Below the pieces are notes generated by a model. The model saw only the letters and a list, made by a program, of their open reading frames with translations. It was not told the origin of the DNA and ran no database searches. 64,000 nt of DNA from Melieria omissa. Lineage: Eukaryota; Arthropoda; Insecta; Diptera; Ulidiidae. A program made the position numbers and the translations under genes. Where the stretch lies: contig OZ020269.1 of NCBI GenBank assembly GCA_963971225.1, positions 75,120,450 to 75,184,449 of the forward strand. Reading direction: 5' to 3'. Positions 55,458-64,000 of this stretch are shown piece by piece. The number at the start of each line of letters is the position of its first letter. Position 1 is the first letter of the stretch.

Positions 55458-57393
55458 CCCTTCTGTCAATACGAATAATTTCCACCTATCTCCAATACGA
55501 AGGTACCCGGGTACCTTCATACAATTTGTATGGGAAAAGTGAAAATAATTGCGCAAAAATGTTGAAAATCGTTGTTGGCTTATAAAACAAAGCGTTATTT
55601 GTTGATAATTCAAGTTAAAAATATTAAACACATATTTATAGTGCAATAATTTTAGCATTTTCGTGTTTTACGTTGTTGCTTACGTTAATCGGAACAGATA
55701 TAGCACGACTCATTGGCTTTTGGCCACTGCTTCAAAACCATTTTTACAGCCCTATTCTGGCAACCGAAACAATAGTCACCTCGGTAACAATTGAATACTT
55801 GGTAACAATTGTCACTTTTTGGTATTCTGGAGCAAATTCAAAAGCTCAAAAGGTGACAATTGTTTCGAAATTTGTTACCTCCGTAGGAGCAGGTGACAAG
55901 CATACAAAAATTATAAAATTCAAATTTCGTATTCAAATGCGCCTTGAGAAACTGAAAAAAAATGTTTGAGCTGCTCCTACGTCGCGACGTGTCGTGCGCT
56001 TAAACTTAGGAACTCTAGAAACTAAAAGAATATATACATACATTGTGAAGAAACTCCAAAAAAAAGACTTGCTTCGCAAGATTTTCTGCATTTGCCATTT
56101 TTTGTTTGTTTATTTTTTTACAGTTTGACAGAAAAAATACAAAAAACAGCTGTTTTGATAGAAAAAAAGCTTTCACCTCGAGTGGTGAATTGTTTGAACT
56201 TTCTTCTTGTCACCATTTTTTCAGAATACGGAAACAATCAAATTCAATTCAATTGTTACGGGGGGTAACAATTGTTACGGTAGTGCCAGAATAGGGCTGT
56301 TAGTGTAAAAATTGTGGAAGCAAGGGAATTTTTTTGTCTATTCTGAATTTTCGGCTTCAGCGGGGCACACAGGATTTCATTTAAGAAGGCGTTCTGCATA
56401 CAACTTTTGACCAAAATACCATTTGAAATCAATGCATCACACATAATTTTTGTTGCTAGGAAATATGTGGGAGTTTGAACCACCAATTCCCCCTCATGTC
56501 ACCTTTCAAGATATTCTCCACAGCATCTGGTTTTGTTTGTGGTATCTAATTTATGTTTGCTGCCAAGGTGCAAATATTGAGCATGCAATGAAATGGGCCA
56601 ATATTTGAGCCATAACGTATAGCGACCTTTGTACAATTGTAAATGCGAAAGACTTTTAATTTCGGGTTGTCCCCTGGCACTGCTTTGCCGTGGTGCATAG
56701 TTGAAAGAACCACCCAGCTTCATTGCTCTTTGGAAAGTAAAACTCCAAAGATTTTGTCGCTGTAAAAACGACTTTAGGGGTCGAGTATTACTTTTTAACA
56801 CCAGATTTGTGAAATTTTTTGTGAAAAGGTATTCCGTCAGCGCTTCAGAAGTAAAAAGATTATCCGTTGCAGCATAGCGGACGTAAGATTTAAAGCTTTG
56901 AATAAATATTTTTGAATAACAATTTTACGCCTACTTGGGTCTTACATACTTTGGCAATTGCCTACTTAGTTTTTCAGAGTAAACTTCTCCTTTCAAAGGT
57001 TTAAACATCTTAGAGCAACACCCATCTGAAGTCGATGACTTCGATCGAATGTCCTAAAATTAACTTATCTTTGAATATAACTTTGATTTTAAATTTGAAA
57101 TTTGGTGCACTTGAATATGAAAGATTAATTTCACGTTGAAACTGTATTGTTTTACTGTATTTTGTATGAAGGTACCCGGGTACCTTCGTATAGAACAAAG
57201 GGGTAGTGCTCAAAATTTGGTTCTAAAAGTTATACAGAAAAAGTTTTCTTTCTATATAAGTTATCTAATAGCTAGTCAATTGATATTTAGGAAGATATTA
57301 AAAATACCAGCATAGCGTTCCTTGGCCGAAAGTAGGTTATTTTTACTTCAAAAATGCAATAGGTATCCAGGTACCTTCGTATTGACAGAAGGG
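55458..57393. mobile_element. TTAA-flanked element (family C), piggyBac-like
   Basis: TTAA lies at 55454-55457 and 57394-57397. The perfect 18-bp TIR is CCCTTCTGTCAATACGAA with its complement at the right. The 20-bp palindrome GAAGGTACCCGGGTACCTTC occurs at 55499-55518 and 57168-57187. About 1.9 kb, hosting the CAGCCC-family element at 55747-56299. No piggyBac transposase was recognised. Confidence 0.9.
55747..56299. mobile_element. CAGCCC-family TIR element (copy 2), complete
   Basis: The TIR CAGCCCTATTCTGGCA at 55747 with its complement ends at 56299. The 3-bp duplication TTA lies at 55744-55746 and 56300-56302. The interior contains several GGTAACAATTG repeats near both ends. Non-coding. 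Copy 1 at 1-1710 is interrupted by a mariner. Confidence 0.82.
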
Positions 57394-57545
57394 TTAAACG
57401 TCCTCGAACCGTCTCTTTTGATATTTGAGCATCAATTTTCTCTAAAACTGCTTTAGCTTTACGCAACGATGAGCCCGGCTTCGTCGCAAACAAATCAATG
57501 ATCTTCTTGTCCTGTTTTGGGAGGTCTTTTTTTCAAGGCCCCGCA

Positions 57546-59453
57546 CAGTGCTTCGACTCCATACAAAATTGTGGCAAAAATAGAAGGAGTACGTGAAATT
57601 CGCTGAAACTTTGCAGTCTAAGTAATTTTGGGCTGCTGACTTCAAAATTTGTGTTTGGTTTCAAAAAAATATATATAGTTAAAAAAAAATCGAATATATA
57701 TGGTTATATATTATTTTATCATCACCGAGCCCAAACCGCTGGAGCTTTAATGATGAAATTTGGTCAAAAGTTGTATTTTAGAAAGTCAACTCTTAAAAAA
57801 GAAGCAATTTCAAAAAGTTGACCTTGATAGGGCGGAAAGGGGGTGGTGAAGCTTATATGGACGGACATTGTTTTTTGGGCGGATTGTTTGAAAATTGTGT
57901 ATATGTATACTAAAAAAGCAATAGCAAAATACGTATTTTAGCGTTTTTCTAAATTCGACATTTAAAGGGTGGAAAGAGTGCTGTAAAGTTGCTTAAAGGA
58001 TATATTTTTTGTTTATTTGATATCCGTACAACTTAACATGGAGATGAGACAGGTGAATATGCAATGCAGCTCAATTTATAACGGCGAGACTATTTTAAAA
58101 ATTATTCTTCAAAATTACACCTTCTTTAAAATTAGACATTCCTCCTTTTTTTAGAATATATTAGCGTTAAATCTCATTTTAGCAAACCAATTCCATAATA
58201 ATGAGAAAAAAGTGGATAATATGGCTATGCAGCCTCGATAGCCTAGCGTGAGTGCACTAGACTGTCATCCCAGAGGTCGTGGGTTCAACTCCCGCCGTGT
58301 GCACGGTCCCCGCACTTTTCCAACAAATTTTTCTGATTTTCCTGTTCTCTAAATTTTCCTAAAAACACTGCAACATATCCAAGTTCATTGATTCCCAACC
58401 CAATTATTCCTATTCCCCTTACTTCCATGCAATAGAACGCGCAATTATGCGTTGGGCAGCTGATAAAAGCAAACAAATAAACAGTTACGCAAAAAGGCGC
58501 ACGAGCGACATCTGCAAGGGGAAGCGGACAACTGCGAAAACAGCGCACCAACCTGATCTAGCGAGGTCCCCAACCATTCTGCTGTAACCTCCTCACAACA
58601 GATGGCGCTACGAGCGGAGGCGACGTTCCTGAGCGGCGTTAGATGATTCCATCACTTAGGACTACCTGCGGCAGGCCAATAACCTACCCTGGCAGAACAA
58701 CACAACTGATTAATGTAACCAACACAAGGCTTTCTTGTGGAGGCCCTATGCTCCCGTGAGGAGTGAACAAGGAACAAAAAAAAAAGGCTTATAATGGGTT
58801 AAATAGGCGTGCCAAACCTGTTTTTATAAAAAACATTCATAGTTCGTGGCATTGACTTGGTTATACATTTTGGTCGCAATTTTAACTCAAGAGATTTTTG
58901 TTAAAAAATCAACATTAATAGTTTCGAAAAAATTTAATATTTTCCAAAGGCGCAAAAATACGCAGCATTTTTTTACGGACCTAAGAGAAGAAAGTCCATC
59001 TAAAAAAGGTCATAAAAAGGATGTACGCCAGTTCACGCCATTCGATTTAAATTGCCCTTCTAAATTTGGTTATTTTTTATTTTCATTGGTTAAAAAACAT
59101 TCACTTTTGAAAATTCGTACAAAAAAAATTATTTACGCTAAACAATAAAAGCCGATCAGTGGTCTCGTTACTATCAATGTAGTTTTAATATTAAAATAAA
59201 TTGGTGACCTATCTACAACAACACATTTTCTACAATTTTTTTATACAAGCACCTAAATTTCATTTTTCCCCTTCATACATTTTTCTAAAAATATATCCGA
59301 CTTTGACAATCTCGATATCTCCTAATCTCGACAATTTTTCGAGAAAGTATTTTGGATCCAGCTTAATTACAGAATTATTTTTAACATGATACCACTTTTG
59401 TCAAAATCCGCAATAATTTTTGTTTCTTATTTTTGTCCACTTTCGAAGCACTG
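57546..59453. mobile_element. hAT-like element (CAGTGCTTCGA ends) inserted in Tc1 copy 2
   Basis: CAGTGCTTCGA (57546) and its complement ending at 59453 mark the exact points at which the Tc1-like sequence is interrupted. The target duplication is degenerate. It contains a fragment related to the ACTAGCTG-ended element (57700-58200) and a SINE (58230-58785). No transposase was seen. 58800-59440 is AT-rich with an open stretch of 100 codons that I do not recognise. Confidence 0.72.
58230..58785 (+). repeat. tRNA-derived SINE-like element with poly(A) tail
   Basis: The head has an A-box-like TAGCCTAGCGTGAGTGC and a B box GGGTTCAACTCC. GTGGG-TTCAACT-CCCGC forms a proper T arm, and the anticodon-loop-like CTGTCAT resembles tRNA-Asp. 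It ends in ten A residues (58776-58785). It is a different family from the ATT-tailed SINE. The body between 58310 and 58770 has no ORF. Confidence 0.75.
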
Positions 59454-59843
59454 CCAGCCCAGCCAAATCGTCGACATTTTTTGCTTCCATATACCGACTC
59501 GTCCACCTCGTTACGAATGACTTCGACTTCTTCATATATTTTGCTGCAGCTAAACGTGACCTTCTAGGGCGTAGACAAAGGTATCTTCAAGTCGCTTCTC
59601 TCACGCGGAGCTCATCTTGTTAAAACACCCTGTACTTTGTAATTGTTTCACGAGACTTAAAATTTTTGCAATGCGTATTACAAAAAAGATGAGGCATCTC
59701 AGCTGCTTTCAAATTTTTTTGATAACGGTACTCTAAGTGATAATTTGGTCGATCACGCTTCTACTAGCAGACTGTATATTACTGTTGGCTATTTCCTCTC
59801 TCTCTTTTCCATTTGTAACAATCCGTCACATTTTCACATTTCG

Positions 59844-60340
59844 CCCTGTTGGACCTGAGACAACTGGTTCCCAAAATTCATTGGTTTTTCAATTGGTTTT
59901 TTGTAAGTCAATTGGACGACTAGTTGTTCATTTGCACGTTTTGCCTTGAATGATTTCAGTTAGAACTTTGCGTGGTTGCGTGAACCAACGAATTGCAGCA
60001 GCAGCTGAAAGGTATGTAGTAGTAAATTTATTTGTTTATTTATGTAATTGTTTATTAATTCATTTATATATTTATTCATTGCAGGCGAAGTCGAGATGTT
60101 GTATTTCGTCAGGCCGCAAACAGTTTCGACAAGTCCAAGTTCATCCTGGCCCATCTTTACGTGCACCAATATTTCTTGTTTTTCATTCGCGACAGAATTT
60201 TGTTGTTTTTTTGAACATATTTTTGAAATAAAATAATTGTTGAAAAATTTCATTGGAAACGAATCGGTTCTGAAGTCAGCTATGACTGACAAGCAACCAA
60301 TTGAAAAACTACATTTGGACCAGTCCGAGTTCCTACAGGG
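59844..60340 (+). repeat. CCCTGT-ended repeat, copy 2
   Basis: The ends CCCTGTTGGA and TTCCTACAGGG are mirror-related. The interior matches 8082-12235 without its LINE. The open stretch LRGCVNQRIAAAAE, GTATGT at 60012, TTGCAG at 60080 and the continuation RRSRDVVFRQAANSFDKSKF are all kept, so the splice-like architecture is conserved between copies. An AATAAA-like AAATAAAATAA follows at 60228. Confidence 0.65.
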
Positions 60341-60599
60341 TATTTACACCTATTGCTAATCCAAATACATCTCAAGAGACGAAATACAAGAAAATACACG
60401 GCAGTCTTAAGACAAGAGTTTATGTAAACATCGTTTTCTGCACTATTAGCACAAGACGTCCAGTGAAATTATTAACTGATATGAAATCAAATATGTGAAT
60501 TCATTCATTACTTCTAAAGTAATTAAAAATTCTGATGACGTAATCAAAATATGATGTGAGTTCAAGATTTTTCGATTTCGATGCTCCGCAACCTCTCAT

Positions 60600-61325
60600 T
60601 TTATGCGGTTGGGGCTCGAGTGAGGCTAAATGGCGTCGCATCGAGGTTAAAGTTCTCAAAAACGCTGGGAAATTCAACAAATTGCTCCACAGCTGGTCAG
60701 AAGTTGAGGGTTAACACCTATGACAGAACCCACTAGTTTTCTCTATTGAACATTTCTTTCAAACATATTTATAGCCCATCTCCAACCCTTAATGGGGCTG
60801 CTATACAAAATGGTCGTTTTTACACAATAGGCTCCCACTGATCCAGGTTGCCCCCAGACGTGTCAAACGTATGACCGACACCCATTTATTTTCCCTTCCG
60901 AATGTTTCTTTCAAACATACCTACCCGCTATCTCCAAGTCTTAAGGGGGCTGCCATACAAAATTGGCCATTTTCTATGCCATTGGCTCCCCACTTGTAAG
61001 TGTAGTAGTTAAGTAAGCGAGGAAACATCGTTGATTAGTTTCAGAGGGCGTGTATGGAAAACCCGTAATTTTATTCTGAGGCACCAGTGCCTATTGTGAG
61101 TGCCCTCTATGACTGCCAGGAGGAAGCACATCGCTCTAACTGGAGTTCCTGTAAAAAGTCAAGATGCTGTCTTTGTTGAACCATCTGGTTTCATAGATGA
61201 AATTGATTGGTCCGATAGTTTTGCTATTGTTATCTATAATTCCCGTTCTTTTTTGGTCATAAGGGATAAAGAAACTTGATTTATTGGGCCCATTTACTTC
61301 AAGCTTGCGTGCAAAGCCGCAGGGC
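60600..61325. repeat. Fragment of the ACTAGCTG-ended array element
   Basis: Two tandem units of about 155 bp (60740-60842 and 60893-60996) share CATTTCTTTCAAACAT and GGGGGCTGCCATACAAAAT-like blocks. The right end, CTTGCGTGCAAAGCCGCAGGG near 61300, matches the right end of 44440-47837. 60341-60600 and 61326-61940 contain nothing recognised. Confidence 0.6.
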
Positions 61326-61940
61326 TCTGGTAGTATACAATACATACATATGAAAATAAAGGACAACGTTCATATCGTATATTTTTTAGTTAATTTTTTC
61401 AAAATTGTTTTTCCTCTGTTATAGCCTATTCCCACCGGGCCTAAAATGCATTTAACGCTTAAATGTATTCAACATCGCATTTTAATGCTCAAATTCCCAT
61501 ACAATTGTTTTTGTATCAAAGTGCGTAAACTCAGTTTCAAAACTGAGTTAACTCAGTCTTGCCATTTACAGACGTCTAACAGAAAATGTTATGTTAAAGT
61601 AGGGGGCAATACTCACAAATGTACAAATTTGTATAGCATGCTTTCAGGCGTTGCAAGAGCCGTACGAACACAAACGAGAGAAGGCATTTGAATTGCGTTC
61701 GTGTGGTAGATGTTTTGCCAAGACAATTACTTTTCACGACATTTTTCGCAAAAATACATATTGTCTGTCATAATCAAATTCAAAACTTCCATTATTTGCC
61801 AAACATAAATGCTGAAAAAGAAAATAAAAAAAGGTGGAATTTCTCATGAACCCTATTGATATTAAAAATTCAGACAGCTCTAATATCAAACAGTCGACAT
61901 CTTTCACAAATGAAATAGACATTGACAAATGATAAATAAA

Positions 61941-62214
61941 TTCATGATACAAAAATATACAGGTAGATTCAATCGAGCAAAATTAAAAGTCAGTTGCTTT
62001 TTTGACAAATAAAAATAAAATTTTAAGGGTGCAAAAACAAGTAAAAAATACAGAAACTGAATGATGTACTACATAAACTGATTGTGTGGAATTGCAGCTC
62101 TGCAGCAAAAATGAAAATAGTAGTACAAAATTTGTAAACAAATATTTTTTTCCAATTGTCAATTTTACTTTTATCTGTCGTATTGAAACTACCTGTATAT
62201 TTTTGTATCATGAA
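61941..62214. repeat. Inverted repeat, possible TA-type MITE
   Basis: TTCATGATACAAAAATATAC then AGGTAG (61941-61966) is mirrored at 62189-62214. Within this, CAGGTAGATTCAAT/ATTGAAACTACCTG flanked by TA could be the element proper, with the outer palindrome belonging to its target. Non-coding. Confidence 0.55.
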
Positions 62215-62693
62215 TAAATTGATAAATAAATAAATAAATGAATAAATTTCACGAATATGAAAACGCACACATTCCTAGACTGTTGAGAAGGAATGCGGAG
62301 TAGTTTTCATGTACTAGAGAGGCTACAAGAAACCACACATACGTATACAAGGAGATGGCGGCGATGGGTATAGCTGTAGCTGCCCAGAGCCCAAAGCTGC
62401 TATCGACGCTGCTGACTCGAGCCTACAATCATTCTGCTCCAACGCACAACAAATTTCAGCGATTTCGCAAGTCTTCTCACACTTGCCCGCGCACTTGTCT
62501 TCGACTTTTTGGACTGCCTTTTGTATATTTCAATACGTGACGCGACCGGAGAGCAAATCCCGGGTTAAACCCCCAAATTTGTAGTACAAATGTCCTAGTT
62601 GTAGGTTTAATGACCTATTTTTGTTCTTTTAAATTAAACACGCCCGATTCAATGCGATTACAGTTTATTTTATTATCTCATTGTTCGTCAGTC

Positions 62694-62762
62694 TGTCAGA
62701 GTTGTAACTTAAAGGTCCGTCCGCTTCTGTCAGAGTTGAATCTAAAAGGTCCGTCCGCTTCT
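62694..62762 (+). repeat. Two-copy tandem duplication, ~39 bp
   Basis: CTGTCAGAGTTG followed by an AACTTAAAGGTCCGTCCGCTT-type segment occurs twice in direct succession, with a few differences. No function is evident. Confidence 0.7.
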
Positions 62763-62799
62763 TGTTGTCCTTCGTCCGTTTGTCACTCCTACATATGTA

Positions 62800-63418
62800 T
62801 AGGGTTTTTTTTTTAGAGGTTTGTTTTTCGAATAGAGATAAAACTGGCATTTTGTGGTCAAATCTGGCAACTCTAATGTCATTTATGTTCAGTTTGGTTT
62901 GCCATTTCATCATGAACAGGTTGACAAAAGAACAACGCTTGCAAATCGTGCAAATTTATTTCGAAAATAATGGTTCAGTTCGCGAAGTTTACCGCAAGCT
63001 CCGTCCATTTTATGGTCGACATAATCGTCCATCAGAGCAAAATCGGTCCATCCATCGGTTAACCATGGGTCGTTTTCGCACTACGTTTACTCTATGTGAT
63101 AATACGCATCCGCAGAGACGTCGAACAGTGCGCACCGAAGAAACAATTGCCGCTGTAGAGCAAAATGTTGAAGAGGACCCGAATGAATCGATTCGCCACC
63201 GTGCATAGCAATTGGAGCTTTGTCCATCAACTTTAAAAATTGGACCTGTAGAATTGGCTTTATTCGAGCCAGCCGCGGCGGCCACATGCCCGAAATCATA
63301 TTTAAACATTAATGGCATAAAATTATCCTTCCAATAAAGCCAAATTGATGGACATTAAAACGATTTTCTTGTGTTTTAGTTCAATTCGAAGTTCTATACC
63401 TCTAAAAAAAACACCCTA
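62800..63418 (+). mobile_element. Tc1/mariner-superfamily derivative in the SLC17 3' region
   Basis: The TIR TAGGGTTTTTTTTTTAGAGG on the left and the complement of TAGGGTGTTTTTTTTAGAGG on the right, with TA at 62798-62799 and 63419-63420. The element is 619 bp, an internal deletion of a longer transposon, with its transposase gene on the plus strand, opposite to the SLC17 gene. It starts 43 bp beyond that gene's stop codon. Confidence 0.88.
62912..63315 (+). pseudogene. Tc1/mariner transposase, internally deleted
   Basis: MNRLTKEQRLQIVQIYFENN, VREVYRKLRPFYGRHNRPSE and RTEETIAAVEQNVEEDPNES are the HTH N-terminus of a transposase common in insects and often described with DD37-type catalytic spacing. 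A stop follows RHRA near 63206; QLELCPSTLKI continues. The sequence then jumps to the extreme C-terminus (GGHMPEIIFKH in another frame near 63270-63313). The whole catalytic core is missing. Confidence 0.85.
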
Positions 63419-63461
63419 TATATTATATTATATTTTAAACATAAAGGCTCGTATTTCATGT

Positions 63462-63692
63462 CTATTTATGATTATACTCTGCTAAAGTGGATTCATTCTG
63501 ATCAGACTTCAGATTGCCTTTATCCTTCTGTTCATTTAGTAATTGCATTTCTTTGTAGCCTGCTTCTGTCGATCGCTTTGGCGAGTTCCACGTTTGCAAT
63601 GTAGAATCGGCGAACAGCACGTAGAGAACACCACTGCCGATCAGCATTACAGCGCAAATTAAAAATACATTTTTCCAAGATTCGTACGTTTG
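63462..63692 (-). CDS. SLC17-type major facilitator, last coding exon
   Basis: This is the C-terminal exon of a 12-helix membrane transporter of the sialin / vesicular glutamate / inorganic-phosphate cotransporter family. It reads QTYESWKNVFLICAVMLIGS then GVLYVLFADSTLQTWNSP. The WKNVFLI start of the last helix and the LFADSTLQTWN ending (family G-S-G-E-x-Q-x-W) match the family. The tail is hydrophilic and cytosolic (KGNLKSDQNES). It is joined in phase 0 to the exon at 63753 through a 60-bp intron (GTAAGT donor at 63752, TTGCAG acceptor ending 63693). Stop at 63462-63464. The substrate cannot be told from this part. Confidence 0.88.
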   Translation of the reverse strand, partial: QTYESWKNVFLICAVMLIGSGVLYVLFADSTLQTWNSPKRSTEAGYKEMQLLNEQKDKGNLKSDQNESTLAEYNHK

Positions 63693-63752
63693 CTGCAAGT
63701 TGACAAATAATAAATCAACAAGTTAACAATATCATATCATCGTAAAACTTAC

Positions 63753-64000
63753 ATTCCCCAAAGTTAAAATTCCAACAATATAGGGTGAGATAAATCCGGG
63801 CAGTACACCGATCATACCACTTATTCCCAAGACGATTCCCGCGAAATTTGGCGATATATCAACTATCGAGGCCAGAGGTCCTGACGAAACCGCACCATGC
63901 AGCATAGTCGCAGTTGTAATGAAAACGATTGCTGCCGTGGCATTATGCCCAAAATATGCCAAACCGAGGACCAGCAACCCTTTTGCAATGCAGCCTGTTG
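63753..64000 (-). CDS. SLC17-type major facilitator, penultimate exon (partial at window edge)
   Basis: Runs off the window at 64000. Translation begins TGCIAKGLLVLGLAYFGHNA and includes the transmembrane stretch AAIVFITTATMLHGAVSSGP, the loop IVDISPNFAGIVLGISGMIG and LPGFISPYIVGILTLGN. In SLC17 proteins DxSPNFAGxxxGI...GxxxPYIVG lies between helices 10 and 11 and is a reliable family mark. The exon ends after Asn of LGN. The open frame given from an internal TTG is not a start; the gene continues beyond the window. Confidence 0.9.

Larger units (their letters stand above)
54664..59774 (-). mobile_element. Tc1-like transposon, copy 2, split by two large insertions
   Basis: The left TIR CAGTCTATCCAGGAAAAGCG starts at 54664 and the right end finishes at 59774, with TA at 54662-54663 and 59775-59776. 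The parts 54664-55453, 57398-57545 and 59454-59774 align in order with copy 1 (41531-42753). The gaps are a TTAA element and a hAT-like element. The transposase is in fragments (for example VQKRLGWAHD near 55360 and KPGSSLRKAKAVLEKID near 57480) and inactive. Confidence 0.88.

Noticed and set aside
58846..59148. 100-codon ORF as a host gene
   Set aside because: Low-complexity Lys/Phe-rich composition, inside a hAT-like insertion, no recognisable domain.
62355..62540. Short ORF upstream of the 3'-region transposon as an unannotated exon
   Set aside because: No splice sites in phase and no similarity to the SLC17 protein, which already ends at 63462.

Overview
This window reads as repeat-dense intergenic DNA from an insect, most likely a higher fly (Diptera). 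The basis is a 60-bp intron in the single host gene, Mos1-type mariners, I-, R1-, LOA- and RTE-type LINEs, Transib and TTAA elements, and AT-rich background. Species cannot be fixed from sequence alone. The only host gene is at the right edge (63462-64000, minus): the last two coding exons of an SLC17-type major facilitator (sialin / inorganic phosphate cotransporter family). Nearly everything else is mobile DNA, and most of it can be resolved into nested elements by matching terminal inverted repeats (TIRs) and target-site duplications (TSDs).

Layout. 1-1710: a small TIR element split by a mariner (84-1375). 1838-5353: an 8-bp-TSD hAT-type element holding a second hAT (1975-3366) with a transposase C-terminus remnant. 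5520-19465: a dead I-type LINE cut into pieces by four DNA elements: a 6.7-kb element of unassigned superfamily (6840-13577, itself holding an RTE LINE and a Mos1-like mariner), a TTAA element (14736-15372), a TA element (15672-16215) and a Transib (16258-18571, carrying a tRNA-derived SINE). 21240-35790: a dead R1-type LINE split by a 9-kb block containing a hAT-type element (23543-31337), which in turn holds a TTAA element, an RTE copy, a fold-back mariner and a LOA-type LINE. The R1 is cut further by a 156-bp MITE and by an 8-bp-TSD element holding a mariner deletion derivative. 36942-40197: a full-length RTE LINE with an intact 1010-codon ORF, the best candidate for an active element here. 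40653-42905: a TTAA element containing a mariner derivative and a Tc1-like element. 42917-48405: a long-TIR element containing a SINE and a large body of opposed tandem arrays. 49737-53763: MITEs and a second Transib. 54064-59774: a copia fragment hit by a Tc1-like element, which was hit by a TTAA element and a hAT-like element, each with its own insertion. 59844-62800: repeat fragments. 62800-63418: a Tc1/mariner derivative 43 bp beyond the SLC17 stop codon.

The nesting gives a relative order of events. The I and R1 LINEs are oldest, DNA elements came next, and the three RTE copies, which are nearly identical to each other and have clean 8-15 bp TSDs, are among the youngest. Two structural themes stand out. 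First, four unrelated TTAA/CCC-ended (piggyBac-like) families each carry a perfect or near-perfect palindrome close to an end. Second, two Transib-type elements share the CGTCG duplication and have RSS-heptamer-like ends.
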